From Roridomyces roridus (lineage: Eukaryota > Basidiomycota > Agaricomycetes > Agaricales > Mycenaceae), in the NCBI GenBank assembly GCA_029378245.1, contig JARKIF010000121.1, forward strand, positions 1-64,000: DNA of 64,000 bases. Direction: 5' to 3'. The notes under the pieces were generated by a model, which was not told where the DNA came from, ran no database searches, and saw only the letters and a program-made list of their open reading frames with translations. Of this stretch, positions 21,972 to 32,173 are shown piece by piece (positions within the stretch are counted from its first letter, which is position 1; every line of letters begins with the position of its first letter). Position numbers and translations under genes: made by a program.

Positions 21972-23839
21972 CACAAAGCTGAGCTGCAGATGGTGAGTGA
22001 ATGCATTCTGGAATCAGCCAAGACAGCAGCTCACAGCAAACAGATAACTTGGTGGTAGGAAGCAAAATGCCAGCGTGCAGGGACAAACAGGTACAAGCCT
22101 TCTCAGAGGCCAAATGTGTACAAATATTCCCATAATATCCTTCCGCCAAAACGACACCATTACATGGTTGTTACAGAATAACTACATGTCAATGAGCACA
22201 AGCTGTGCCATTGTTTTGCTGCTTCTGGTGCAACGACTTCGGACGTCGTGTAAAAAAAGATAACGCAGACACATATTACATAAGCGATATGATGGCTAAT
22301 CGTCTCCCAGCGCCGTCCACGAAGGAAACAAGGACAACAGGGGCAATTGAGCTGAACACGCTTCATCACCGGTACCTGAAGCTGGTAGGATGGACGGCCA
22401 AATGTCATCAGCGCACGCGCAAGCTTCACGCTGCCGATGGAGAATCTGCGCAATGTGGCGGGAAATCTGTAGAACCTATAAGCTAAACCCCAAGGGATGA
22501 CAAGGAGGAGGAACGCACGTAGTCCCCCGCCTTTTTCCTGCTTCTCCCCTCTTCTGGCGTTCCCCCATCCACCCATTTCTATCCCGATCTGTGGTAGCGG
22601 CACTTGCTCGCCGATGCCGCCACACTTCCCGTCAACAGGCACTTCAATCATACTCCCGGCGGTTGAAGCGTCGGCGGCGGTGGCGGTGGGAGCGTGTATA
22701 GACTCGGCCGCCGCTCGCGGACCTTTGAGGCTACAGGCTCCTCGTCGTCGTCAGAGTCGCGCGAGAGGTGATACCCGGCGCGCGAGTGTGCTGTAACGGG
22801 TGCAGCTGTGATTCCCGTTACTCGCCATAAGCACGCCCAGTCTGCGGCCGGGCTGCAAGCGCGACTTGGTGACGAGGCGCAGGCTCAGTGGGCCTCGGTC
22901 TTGCGTTATGATGAGGTGACGTTGTCAGGCGGTGGTCTGAGCAACGCAAAGGAGAGTCGGGCGAGTGAGCGAAGGGGGAGGAGGAGAAGAAGAAGTTGGC
23001 ATGCACGAGAGCGAGTGGGATACACATGGGCGGGGATACACAATCACGCGGCGCGGAGACCAAGGTACAAGGGTGGGGACACGTGGCGCGTGGACGAAGG
23101 TGACTCGAGCGGCTCTTCGATCCCGGTCCCCCGAAGATGTGCCACCTGATCGCGGAGAGCACGCCGCCTCCAACCGCGGGATTGAGCGAGCCGAACGTTC
23201 GCTGGCGCGTCCTTCTGGGAAAGAGCATGCGGAAGAGCGGGTGGTGTGAGCACGGAGCATCTCGCTGGTAGCATGATTCAACGAATCCAATATATCAGAG
23301 GGCAGAGGGCAGCAACTAGTCCAACTGGATGTAGCTGCCAAGAAGGATGACGAGCCCGGGCGGTGGGGATGGGGTGTGAGTCTTGGCCTTCGGATAAGAG
23401 TTGGTGCGCCACACTCTAGCGAGGCATCGGCGTCGACAGGCCCAAGCTTGCAGAAAGCATGGACGCGGGCGGCAACGGGTGGTAGCTTCCGCTCATGATG
23501 TGGTTGGGTGCGAGTGAGATTCCGGAGGGTCGTCAGAGATTGTCGGTCCAGACATTCGTCAGGAAGGCCTCGGATGTGTCGCAGAAGATGTGGGCCCTGG
23601 CATGGCTGGAGTTCGTCGATTGGGAGATTAGTCCGAAAAAGTCGCAGCGTCACTGGTGGCTAGATAAACGGCCTTGGTGAGTGAAAGAGTGTTGATGACG
23701 AACCCACCAAGGCGTTGAGGATCGGACTTGGACTCGGAGAGAAAGGGTGGCGGCGTGGCGGTGACGGCGTCTGATGCGGTCTCTTCGACCACCAGCGTTC
23801 TCCCCACGCATCACAAACACCTCCTTCTCCAAAACTGTG
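21972..23839. other. stretch without a supported gene
   Basis: It holds the upstream region of the NACHT-ankyrin gene. A 242-codon minus-strand frame at 22925-23653 is Arg/Ser/Pro-rich, overlaps several frames of similar length and resembles nothing known, so I do not call it. Confidence 0.35.
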
Positions 23840-24330
23840 GGACAACAATCCCATGGGAAGGGAGCGCCAGCTGCATGGTAGTGCCGCTAGCCGCGGGCCG
23901 TGTACTGGTCTCAGCCTCACCATCGACACTGAGCGTCTGGGCAGGCGGCCTTCTCCTCCAAGCTTCCACTTTCCACGGACGCATGTGAAGCATTTCCTCC
24001 GTCAAAAGCGGTCTATCGTCTACAAGGCTTTCCTCCTGCACGACCGTCTCGCGGCACTTTGAATGCCCCATCTCCAAATCGCATTCTGTGGGCCTTCGGT
24101 CTCCCTCCAATCTTTCTACGTTCCTGGCGAGACCCAAGAGCTCTTTCTCTTTTACCACCATCTTACCCCTTCAATGTCCCTTCAAGAGGAGGTCGCCCCG
24201 CACCTCGGTACGCTCGTACTTTCTCTGGCTCTTGGTCAAAGTCCTCATGCCTCTTGCAGACCATCGTCGTTAGCCCATGGACCCACACGTCCGGTCGACG
24301 CTGCTCTCGACATCGTTGGTGTATCTGTAT
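23840..24330 (+). repeat. dispersed repeat, copy 1
   Basis: About 450 bp, strongest from 23941 to 24220, matches the reverse complement of about 39990-40360 at roughly 90-95% by eye, including TCCGTCAAAAGCGGTCTATC and AATGCCCCATCTCCAAATCG. The conserved part has open frames in several phases and no known domain. It lies directly upstream of the polyketide synthase remnant. Confidence 0.75.
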
Positions 24331-24639
24331 GGTACCGTGGCTTCTGCAGCCATATCCCTTCGCTTATCCTTTCCAGGCCTCGCGGGCACCATCGCCATCG
24401 CTCTCCCCACCGTGGACCCACACATCCCGTCGATAATGTTCCTGGCCACACTTTGAGGTGCGCGAGCCTCTTCATACTCTCTTCCTTCGCTCATCACGCC
24501 CCCAGATGCCCGTTGTCCTCGTCATCTTCGCTGGCCACGCCTGGACCCACATGTCGAGACCTCTAGGTACCTTAGCCTCTTGACGTCTCTGCCGCTGCTC
24601 ATTATACCCACAGACACCCGTCGGTCATCGTTGGGCATA

Positions 24640-25790
24640 AGCGTCGACCCTCGTACCCACTGCTTATCTCAATACAGAGCTCGCTTCCATCGGGATCGAC
24701 TCGATGATGTCGATAGAGATCTTTGGTGGCTTGCGTCTGGCGTTCCCGCAAGTTGGGCTTGACGTGCATTTCTTGGGGTCATGTACTGTTGTTGGGGATA
24801 TCTGCCGTGAGGTCTCCAAGGCTTGCTCGGCGCTAACAGTAGACGTTTCGCTCCCGAGCGCGCCTTTGGATGGTAGTGCCACCGATTTTGTGGCCGACAT
24901 CTCCGTCTCCGTCTCCGAGGCAAGTTATGGCAGGATCGCCGAAGCTCTTCAGCTCAATACTGTCTCCGTCCATGTCCAAAGCCCAAAGGTGGCGAGCGGG
25001 CGTCTCCCTGTCTTCCTCGTCCATGACGGCAGCGGCTTGGTCAACTCTTACCACCACATCTCGTCGCTCGACCGGGCTGCCTGGGGTATTCACAACCCTC
25101 GATTCATCAACGGGCGGCCATGGGACTCTGTCGGGGATATGGCTGCAGCGTATGCCGAGTACATCCTCGGTGTAACCACCGGGCCCGTCATACTGGGAGG
25201 TGAGTCTCCTTATCCTTTTGTCCTCTCTTTCGTTCTAACGACCCGGTTAGGATGGTTATTCGGCGGTGTTGCTGCCTACGAGATAGCTCTGCAGCGCGCA
25301 AATCGCGGTGTCGCTGTCAAGGGCATTGTGCTCATCGACTCCCCTTGTCCGGGAGACCATAACCCCCTCTCCGACGACCTTCTGGACGCCATCCTCGGCC
25401 TCGACGAGCGGGTGGCGTTCTCTGACCTCGGCGTCCTGGTTCGGCGGCAGTTCTCGATGAATGCGCCTACGCTGCAGAGATATACGCCTGCTTGGGCGCC
25501 AGAGCTGGCTCCACCAGTGGTCTTACTCCGATCGAGAGAGGGCTTCCGCCCTGAGGACGTCCCGGATGGGATCGCAGTAACCCCAAGACGTCTGTGCGGG
25601 GGTGGCAGAAGTTGACGAGCCGCCCGGTCAAGGTGCTCGATATTCCCGGCCATCACTTTACTGTGTTCCATCCGTCGAATGTATGTCAATCCCCTGTTGT
25701 TGACGCTAGCGCCTTTGCTGACTTGGTGTATAGATCTCGGAAGTATCGTGTCGGCTTGCAGAGGCGTGCGAGTACATAGAAAGTCTAGAA
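24640..25790 (+). pseudogene. polyketide synthase remnant: ACP and thioesterase end
   Basis: The frame at 24660-25610 begins with an acyl-carrier motif (LASIGIDSMMSIEIFGGL, Ser for phosphopantetheine intact). It continues with an alpha/beta-hydrolase thioesterase: LPVFLVHDGSG, SSLDRAAWGIHNPRF, then GPVILGG-WLFGG across an intron at 25200-25250. In active enzymes this nucleophile elbow reads GWSFGG; here the Ser codon is TTA (25256-25258, Leu). A frameshift near 25570 separates this part from DIPGHHFTVFHPSN, which holds the catalytic His. No ketosynthase, acyltransferase or product-template domain lies upstream. This is the 3' end of a non-reducing type synthase gene, without its catalytic modules and with a dead thioesterase. 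Confidence 0.75.
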
Positions 25791-25990
25791 GTGTAGTAGA
25801 GTGTATTCTATTTGCTTGGTTCATTGTATTATCGTGTCATGTCTCTATTCTATCATCTTTTCGCATATGAAAATCGAACAGGGATGGACTGGGGCTTCGA
25901 TGGCCCACCTCCCTTGACGAATTCTCCATCCTTTTGTTAGCTTGTTTGACTTGCATCAGTTGATGTGTCTCACCTTCCCTCACTGCGGCC

Positions 25991-26560
25991 ATGTCGTCCG
26001 TGCTCCAGCTGCGCCAACGCATCGACTCGCTCTCAGAGGACATAATTCGCCACCAAGCTGTGCTCAAAGACCTCGAAAACAAAAGAAGCGCTGCACGAAA
26101 CGAGCTCAACTCCATCCTCGACCCCATGTCGACGTCGCGGGTGCCACTTGAAATCTCCTCCGAAATCCTTCTGCAGTCCCTTTCAGAGGTGCCAACTCTG
26201 GGAGAGCTGTCGGCGCTCGCTGTAGTGTCGCGCTTATGGAGGGCCGTAGCCCTGAGCACGACCTTTCTGTGGAACGCCATCTGTGATGAAGGCATTCTAC
26301 CGGCAAGATTCCCGCAGCCGCTGAGCCTATGGCTCCAGCGCGGAACGGGCTTCCCACTGTCGGTTTCCCTCCGCCACCACACCACGGAGACTTTGCCCTC
26401 GACCTTTGCGGTGCTCAAAGAGCATGCGCATCGCGTCGAGAAGCTAGAATTGCACGGTGGTCGTGAATTGGGAAAATTCGGGCTGAACGCTTACCCATTT
26501 CCCGGATTGAAATCCCTGACAATCGACGCGCCGAACACTCGAAGTATGGCGCTCCGTTTG
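25991..26560 (+). pseudogene. F-box-like protein, 3'-truncated
   Basis: The start MSSVLQLRQRIDSLSED opens a coiled coil. The F-box-like segment VPLEISSEILLQSL..LSALAVVSRLWRAVAL and the start of the LRR-like region (PFPGLKSLTIDAPN) follow. Similarity to the complete paralogue at 41616-42797 stops at about 26545; the frame runs on for about 35 unrelated codons to a stop at 26647. The product would keep the Skp1-binding part and lose the substrate part. It could still be transcribed, but I read it as a truncated copy. Confidence 0.75.
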
Positions 26561-26649
26561 GAAAACAATTCATCTCCTATATATGCGGCTCATCCCACTC
26601 ATGTCATAAGGATCTCACATGTGCTGAAATGCATCATATATTCCTGAGC

Positions 26650-28087
26650 AGTGTATCTAATATTCCCAAGCAAGTGCATCAAATATCTGGTCACAAATAT
26701 GTGCCGGGCGAAGGCGCATCTCATGTGAAACTTCGCCTTTAATATTTGTAAAAGGATCATGGCAACAATGGGAGGATGCGACGAGACAAGAAGCAAGTAT
26801 CAGCCATCCGCCAGTCCATGCAAAAACAAGGCAAAGTGTTCGGTCGGTCTAAAGAAATTCGCCCAGGATTACGTGCGGTATGTACGGTCCAAGACTGATC
26901 CCCAGGGTCCCTTGAAGCCCGTCGCCGGAGAGAGCTGGACCCTACCGAAATTCAACTGCGCCGCGGCGAGCCCATTCACGCGAAGCATCGTTGGGGATCA
27001 GCCAAGTTGCGAGCGACTGGAGATCGATGCATCAACTTCCCTAGAGTGCAGCAACAAGATCTAGAGTTATAGACGAGCTGCCCTCATATCCGTGCAAGAT
27101 TGTTGCGCCAGCCCGTTGACGCGTCGTCCCCGCACCCATGTTGAAGTCGGCATTCCGCCTGTGGTACTTGGAGTGGAGGGCACAAGCTTGAGGTTCTTCT
27201 TGCTTAGGCTTGGTGGCAAGAAACCAGCTCGGGTGGTTCGCAGCAGCTCTGCTTCAATGTAGGCGAAGACTTGGCGAACACCTCGGGATGAAAGGTGCTG
27301 GGTGAAGAAGACAGTCAGCTCCATCTGGAAAATCCGGTCGTTCTAGCCGGGCCTAGGGAGAGCGGCTATACCGCGTAGACGGGTACAAGGTAGGGCTCTA
27401 CAGAGAAAGCCTGTTCTCCCTAGACTCGGTTAGAATCGGTTAGAACCGCCTATTGGCACCCGCTTAACTCAAGCGAACCGCATTGGGAATATCTGATGGC
27501 CCCGTCGCAGCCATTGCTAGGTACCCCGGCCATTGCTCGGCCATATTGTGGGTATTCATTTATGGGCTGCCTCGGCGCACGCTGCACAGAAGTACGTGGA
27601 AAGGAATGAGATTCAAATATGAAACACAGCTATTTATATACAAGGCACATAACAGACATAAAAAAAGTCAAGACAGTCGAGCATGTCTTGCAGTCGTCGG
27701 CCACCGCGGAACTTGCACTAGGATTGGAGGGGAAGCCCGAAGAGTTAGCAAGGGGAAGCAAAGCATGGTATGTAGTGATTCTTGAAGGCGGTCTTGAACC
27801 TTGAACTTGAAGACAAAGCACCACATCTGGAAACGCTGTTTGCCCACATAGACACAGGGCGGCTACCATAGATCCAACATCACAAAATAGACCGTGATAG
27901 ATCCGCACGCTCTTTATAGAGCCATATAGACACGCACTCTCTTGATAGGGCCAAGCGTCTCTTACAGCTTGCCTGTGCTACTGGTGTCTATCATAGGGCT
28001 CTTCATCTATATTCTTAATTTGACTTAGCAAAATTCCACAATCTGCTGCTTGGAGGCGTTGGTCCGTGCACGGAACATTGTTGACGT
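26650..28087. other. stretch without a recognisable gene
   Basis: Two short frames (26759-27064 plus, 27067-27324 minus) resemble nothing I know. About 27900-28010 carries CTATA-rich text that recurs loosely at 38170-38330. Confidence 0.35.
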
Positions 28088-28819
28088 ATAAATCTATATG
28101 AGAATTGTTGAACAATGAAGCGTCTGAACGTCTCGTGTGTTTAACAGGGAGGTTGAACTTGAACGCACCGAGGGGCGAGGATCAGGAGCGGTTGAGAAGT
28201 GTTCAACAGGTTCAAAGGGCGACTGTTCAACTCTTCGGTTAAACAGCGCTTGGTCGAACAGTGCTTGCTCATTAAAAAGCACGCATACAGCGGGACTCGA
28301 AACTGAGAGGACATGGCCAATGGAATATTGCTGGCAGCGCCGTAACCATTGAGCCACACAACCGATGTAGGGTCCTCGTTCCTTTTGATCCTCCCGACCT
28401 CGACCGAGTCTCCTCAGCTTGCTTGCTTTCAACACAATTCCACCAGCAATGATGCTTCTCAAAGAGTCAATGGAATCCCAGTTTATCGCAGGAGGTGTGC
28501 GGGCCCTGAATAGAATGAAAGAGACTCAATACCCTGGGCGTTAATGCATTCCAACTGAATTGAGCAAGATTTGAGTTCTTGCCGGTGGAGCTGTTGAGGG
28601 CACACGATAGGATACGATCACAACTACTCACCTTCAATTCCTGTTTGGCGCAGCGCTTGCGCCGCTGCTTCTTGACTTCTCCCTCTGCAGTCTCACGTTC
28701 GAATCCCGGTCTTGACATTTTTGTCGAAACGCAACTGTTCAACCACGGGGGTTGAACGGTCCTGTTAAACAGACGTGACGTTCAGACGCTTCATTGTTCA
28801 ACAATTCTCATATGGTTAC
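28088..28819. mobile_element. MULE-like non-autonomous element with 9-bp duplication
   Basis: Inverted ends share ATATGAGAATTGTTGAACAA and continue with a near-perfect match for about 50 bp (about 28096-28147 and 28765-28813). The outermost 6-8 bases match poorly. Identical 9-bp TGTTGACGT copies flank it (28079-28087 and 28820-28828). Long inverted repeats with a 9-bp duplication suit Mutator-like elements. The interior (about 730 bp) repeats GTTGAAC/GTTCAAC and has no transposase frame. Confidence 0.82.
28280..28375 (-). other. tRNA-like relic with Pol III box motifs
   Basis: On the minus strand TGGCTCAATGG fits the A box and GTTTCGAGTCC fits the B box at normal tRNA spacing, but the arms do not fold into an intact tRNA. 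It lies inside the MULE-like element and is probably a captured tRNA or SINE head. Confidence 0.4.
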
Positions 28820-29263
28820 TGTTGACGTGGCTGGCAGTGATGACACGTCACGCAATGCACCTTCTTTCCTTCCGCCATGTCGTCCAGCCCTTGGCCCGCG
28901 AACCTCAACCTCCCCGTCCTCAAGGCTGCGCCGTTCTCAAGAGAAACACCCTACTCTCGAGTCTCCATTGCCCCTCTCAACGATGCTGCCTTGCGGCTCG
29001 CCTCAGCTCTCAAAGTTACAGCCTACTTGCACGCAAAATTCGGACTTGGGACACTCGCTAATCTCTGCCGGTCTTGCCTCAATTTTCTTCGCGGCTGTGC
29101 CCCTCAACGTTCCCGTACTTACCTCGCGGATTTCGCTCCATACTCGGGACTCTATCGTCTGGACTGCGTTGTTACTACGAAGATTTTGAAGAACAAGTTG
29201 CTTCTACTCTCTGTCCATCGGTGGCTTGTCAGCGCGGTTTCACACGAGTCATAACGACGGACC
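28820..29263. other. stretch of uncertain content
   Basis: Three overlapping plus-strand frames of 80-130 codons follow the MULE-like element, one starting MSSSPWPANLNLP at 28877. They resemble no family I know and none has convincing splice sites. It may be a decayed gene. Confidence 0.3.
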
Positions 29264-29499
29264 TCATGGAGCGCAAGCGCGCACTGTTTGTGTTGGTGCC
29301 CGCCGGCGTCTGGCAAGCGCGTCTGGGGTATAATTCGTACCTATTCGTACTCTGTATAGCATTTCCGCTATGTAGCAATGCAATTCATCCATTTCCATAA
29401 AGCTGTAAGGCCGACAAACGGCACGGCCCGCTACCAATTTACTTCGCAAACTCGGTAACATACACAAGGTGAAGAAATTCAAGACAATGAAAGTTAACA

Positions 29500-30068
29500 T
29501 GGGAGTCTGGGAAGAAAATTGAAAGACAATGTCTGTTGAAAAATTATGGTCACGGCGAGCTCGCTTGTTAGTGGTCGAGCACGAGGTGGCTCCGAAGTTC
29601 TCCAAGGCTACGTCTGCGGCAGGGTCCCGAGGTCTCTTGGCGGGGAAGGAAGGCTGCGCAGCACGTAGTTCAAAACGTTTTGCAGTGATATTGAGAGCAG
29701 CAGCGACCTTCTGGTCCGCATCAGGGATAGAATGTAATTCCAAAGATCTTCGTATTGCACTCAAAATCGGAATGAAACAAGGATATACGCGACCGATATC
29801 TGAGTAAGATATCCGGCAATATGGTCACAGAAGGCAATGAATTCAACAGGCAGAACTGGGAGCAGGTGACGTGCTTGCACAGCGGCAAACCATAGGTTCG
29901 CCGCACACACAGCCGCGTTCGGGAGCTTCAAAGTAAAATTGTGAGTGCGAGTGCGACATGGTAACCATAGTACGTACTGGAAGGAGAGCGTCAACGGCGT
30001 TCATATCAGTGTCCCCATCCATTTCATCCGGCACCGGTACAGGGCCGGACACAGGAAGTGAGATTAAT
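29500..30068 (-). pseudogene. 3' part of the RING-finger gene split by the gypsy element
   Basis: Directly at the left edge of the gypsy insertion an exon reads LISLPVSGPVPVPDEMDGDT and ends at a GTACGT donor near 29980. It joins in phase to a helical exon (LPNAAVCAANLWFAAVQARH..). Further frames continue to about 29540, ending with a basic patch (NKRARRDH). The exon's acceptor (CAATAG) lies on the other side of the insertion, at about 36715-36720. So this is the downstream half of the gene whose RING domain lies at 36845-37156. Splicing beyond 29780 is uncertain. Confidence 0.6.
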
Positions 30069-30543
30069 TGTCACGCGCTGACCTATTTGCGCACGTGACA
30101 ACGCCAAATAAACCCAATATACATTGGCGCCGTACAGCGTTAAAGTCATGGGAACCCCATCTCGATTGGATTGAGGAAGAAGCCGAAGAAGACATTATTT
30201 AAAGACGTGGGACAGTTTCATATTTATGAACGACAGCGTGGATGAGGGAAGGAGTTTTCCATCAGTGAACTGTCAGATCATGACAGGCTTCTATGATGAA
30301 CACGGTGTAGACATGACAATAGGAGACGACAAAGGTGCAGGACAATAGTGCATGTCGGAAGCCAGGACAATTAGTGTAGCATCGTAGATCTATCCCTCAT
30401 AGTATAAAAGCAGTAGCTAGTCGTCGTATTCTGTACCCTCTCCTAGACTTTTATTCAGTTCATTTTACGAGCTTTAGTAGCGCACTACCCAATCCACAGC
30501 ATCTTACCGCTGTTGGACGCGTGAAACAAGTCTTGTCGTGACA
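30069..30543 (+). repeat. 5' LTR
   Basis: It begins TGTCAC and ends GTGACA, a 6-bp inverted terminus. It contains a TATA box at 30403 and the 12-nt segment (30444-30455) that is complementary to the primer-binding site. Identical by eye to 36235-36709. Confidence 0.97.
30403..30410 (+). promoter_or_regulatory. LTR TATA box
   Basis: TATAAAAG lies 41 bp before TAGACTTTTATT. In a self-priming element the transcript would have to start at or just before that segment, a normal TATA-to-start distance for fungi. Confidence 0.65.
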
Positions 30544-30544
30544 T

Positions 30545-30556
30545 AATAAAAGTCTA
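30545..30556 (+). other. primer-binding site, predicted self-priming
   Basis: AATAAAAGTCTA begins one base after the 5' LTR and is the exact reverse complement of 30444-30455, which should lie at the 5' end of the transcript. No usual tRNA 3' end match is present. Tf1/sushi-type elements are known to prime in this way from their own RNA 5' end. The truncated relative at 13545-15427 keeps both halves. Confidence 0.75.
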
Positions 30557-31044
30557 CCCTCATACCGCTCTTACCTCCCCACCGACCTTATCCTTTCCAT
30601 ACGCTTTGGCGTCCCTCCCCCTACTACTTGGACTCTCGTAATTGAAGATCCATTCATACCTCAAGTGTCACGTCGTTGAATCGCGACGTTAAATAAGCGC
30701 CAATCTCGTGTCGAACTATTTTGACAGACAGTCGCTGTGCTACGGGAAACGTTGAGTCCGTCCCCGCACAATAGCAGACGTTGGTGTTCAGGTGGCAATC
30801 TTCGGAGAGTACCCTCACGCAAATACCGGGAGAGTCGTAGAAGGCCCGGGTTTGTTCTGTCGGCAAGTGTTACGACTGAGAAATTCACCACCGGCTTTGT
30901 GCCGCTCCTACCCAAGTCGCGACGGCGTTTCGCGCACCCTCCTCCTCTTCCGGCACCTCTAGCCGAGAAGCCAACTCCGTAGCGGACCAACTCTTGGCCG
31001 TTTCTGCCACCACCCACCACACATTCCACACCGCCGATCCTGCC

Positions 31045-32142
31045 ATGTCCCACCACGGCAGTCCCATCTACTTCGACCAGCCTCAGACTGGTTACCCCCC
31101 CCAACCTTACACTTCCCGCCCTCCTACCCAATCTCCTCGCCCCCTTCCTATGCGACCCGACTCCCACCCTCCTCAGCCGAGCCTGGCTGATTTAATTCAG
31201 GCTCTCCCCCCACGCCCGGCACCAGCAAAGATGACGCTGGCCCGGTTTCCTCCGCCGTTCGACGGCAACGACAAATCCAAGTGGGAAACTTGGATCGATA
31301 GCGTCACCACATACCTGGTGGCGTACAATCACGATTTTGATGGGGACCACAAACGCATCTGTCTCGTGCTGTCGTTGTTGGGTGACAAGGATGGTTCCGC
31401 ATGTCCAGCCTCCAACTGGTCACGCAACTGGAAGGCAAAGCATTTTCGCCTTGGTCAAATCCACTCGACTTTCGAGGATTTCATGACCGAGTTGGAGTCG
31501 ACGTTCACGGATCAGAACGTCAAGGAGACGGCGCTGTTGCGCCTGATGAGCACTCGGCAGGGTAGCTCCACCCTGGCCGATTTCCTTCAGTCGTTCGAGT
31601 TGAACGCTGAGCAGGCGGGCTACACGCCCGGAGATGTGCTGCATGACACGTTCTTGTGTCAAGCACTGGAAATCCTGGTCTCGGACCAGGTCCGCAAACA
31701 GCTTTACGCTGGTGGCGTGGCAATCCCAGGGACATACACGGGATTGAAGAGCCGGTTGATGACCATCAACGGCATAATTGAGCGCGGGAAGCTCATCAAC
31801 TCTCGCTGGGGAGCGGGAGGAATGTTTTGGACACCGGCACAGCCGCCGCCCAAATTCCCCAAGGCCACGGCACTGGTGCCGCCGCCGCCCAGACCCCAGG
31901 GGACAACACCCCATTTGGCCACCCGGGTCACTCCAGGAAACCCGGCGCCGATGGATGTCGACCGAGCACAACAGAGGGCTGTGTTCAAGTGTTACAACTG
32001 TGGCAAGGAGGGCCACATGAAGCGGGAGTGCCCGGAGCCTCCCAAGAGGAGGTTTAATATCCGGTCGATCAAGACTGAGGATTATTCTCAGGAGGATCTG
32101 CAGGCGTTGGCCGCCATCCTCCGTGAGAAGGGTTTTTGTTAG
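31045..32142 (+). CDS. gag: chromovirus Gag
   Basis: The first ATG of the open frame (31045, MSHHGSPIYFDQPQ) gives 365 aa. A Pro-rich N-terminus precedes the retrotransposon gag core (MTLARFPPPFDGNDKSKWET to QVRKQLYAGG, about residues 60-235). The C-terminal part has a CCHC zinc knuckle CYNCGKEGHMKREC (about 315-328) that binds RNA in the particle. It stops at TAG 32140-32142, inside the frameshift signal. The truncated copy at 13545-14450 has the same gag core. A leader of about 490 nt without a conserved frame precedes it. Confidence 0.93.
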   Translation: MSHHGSPIYFDQPQTGYPPQPYTSRPPTQSPRPLPMRPDSHPPQPSLADLIQALPPRPAPAKMTLARFPPPFDGNDKSKWETWIDSVTTYLVAYNHDFDGDHKRICLVLSLLGDKDGSACPASNWSRNWKAKHFRLGQIHSTFEDFMTELESTFTDQNVKETALLRLMSTRQGSSTLADFLQSFELNAEQAGYTPGDVLHDTFLCQALEILVSDQVRKQLYAGGVAIPGTYTGLKSRLMTINGIIERGKLINSRWGAGGMFWTPAQPPPKFPKATALVPPPPRPQGTTPHLATRVTPGNPAPMDVDRAQQRAVFKCYNCGKEGHMKRECPEPPKRRFNIRSIKTEDYSQEDLQALAAILREKGFC

Positions 32143-32173
32143 GGCGCCCGGTCAAGGCCGAACCGGTGTGCCC
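32130..32173 (+). promoter_or_regulatory. -1 ribosomal frameshift signal between gag and pol
   Basis: In the gag frame the text reads AAG GGT TTT TGT TAG. The heptamer G GGT TTT (32130-32136) has the canonical X XXY YYZ form, and slipping back one base opens the pol frame (GGG TTT TTG TTA). After a 5-nt spacer a stem of 11 pairs with one bulged base forms: 32142-32152 with 32162-32173 and a 9-nt loop, mostly G-C. Site, spacer and structure together are what known -1 signals require. Confidence 0.82.

Noticed and set aside
22925..23653. 242-codon minus-strand frame
   Set aside because: Low-complexity Arg/Ser/Pro composition, overlap with four other frames and no recognisable domain.
28280..28375. 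A functional tRNA gene
   Set aside because: A and B boxes fit, but acceptor, anticodon and T arms do not pair.
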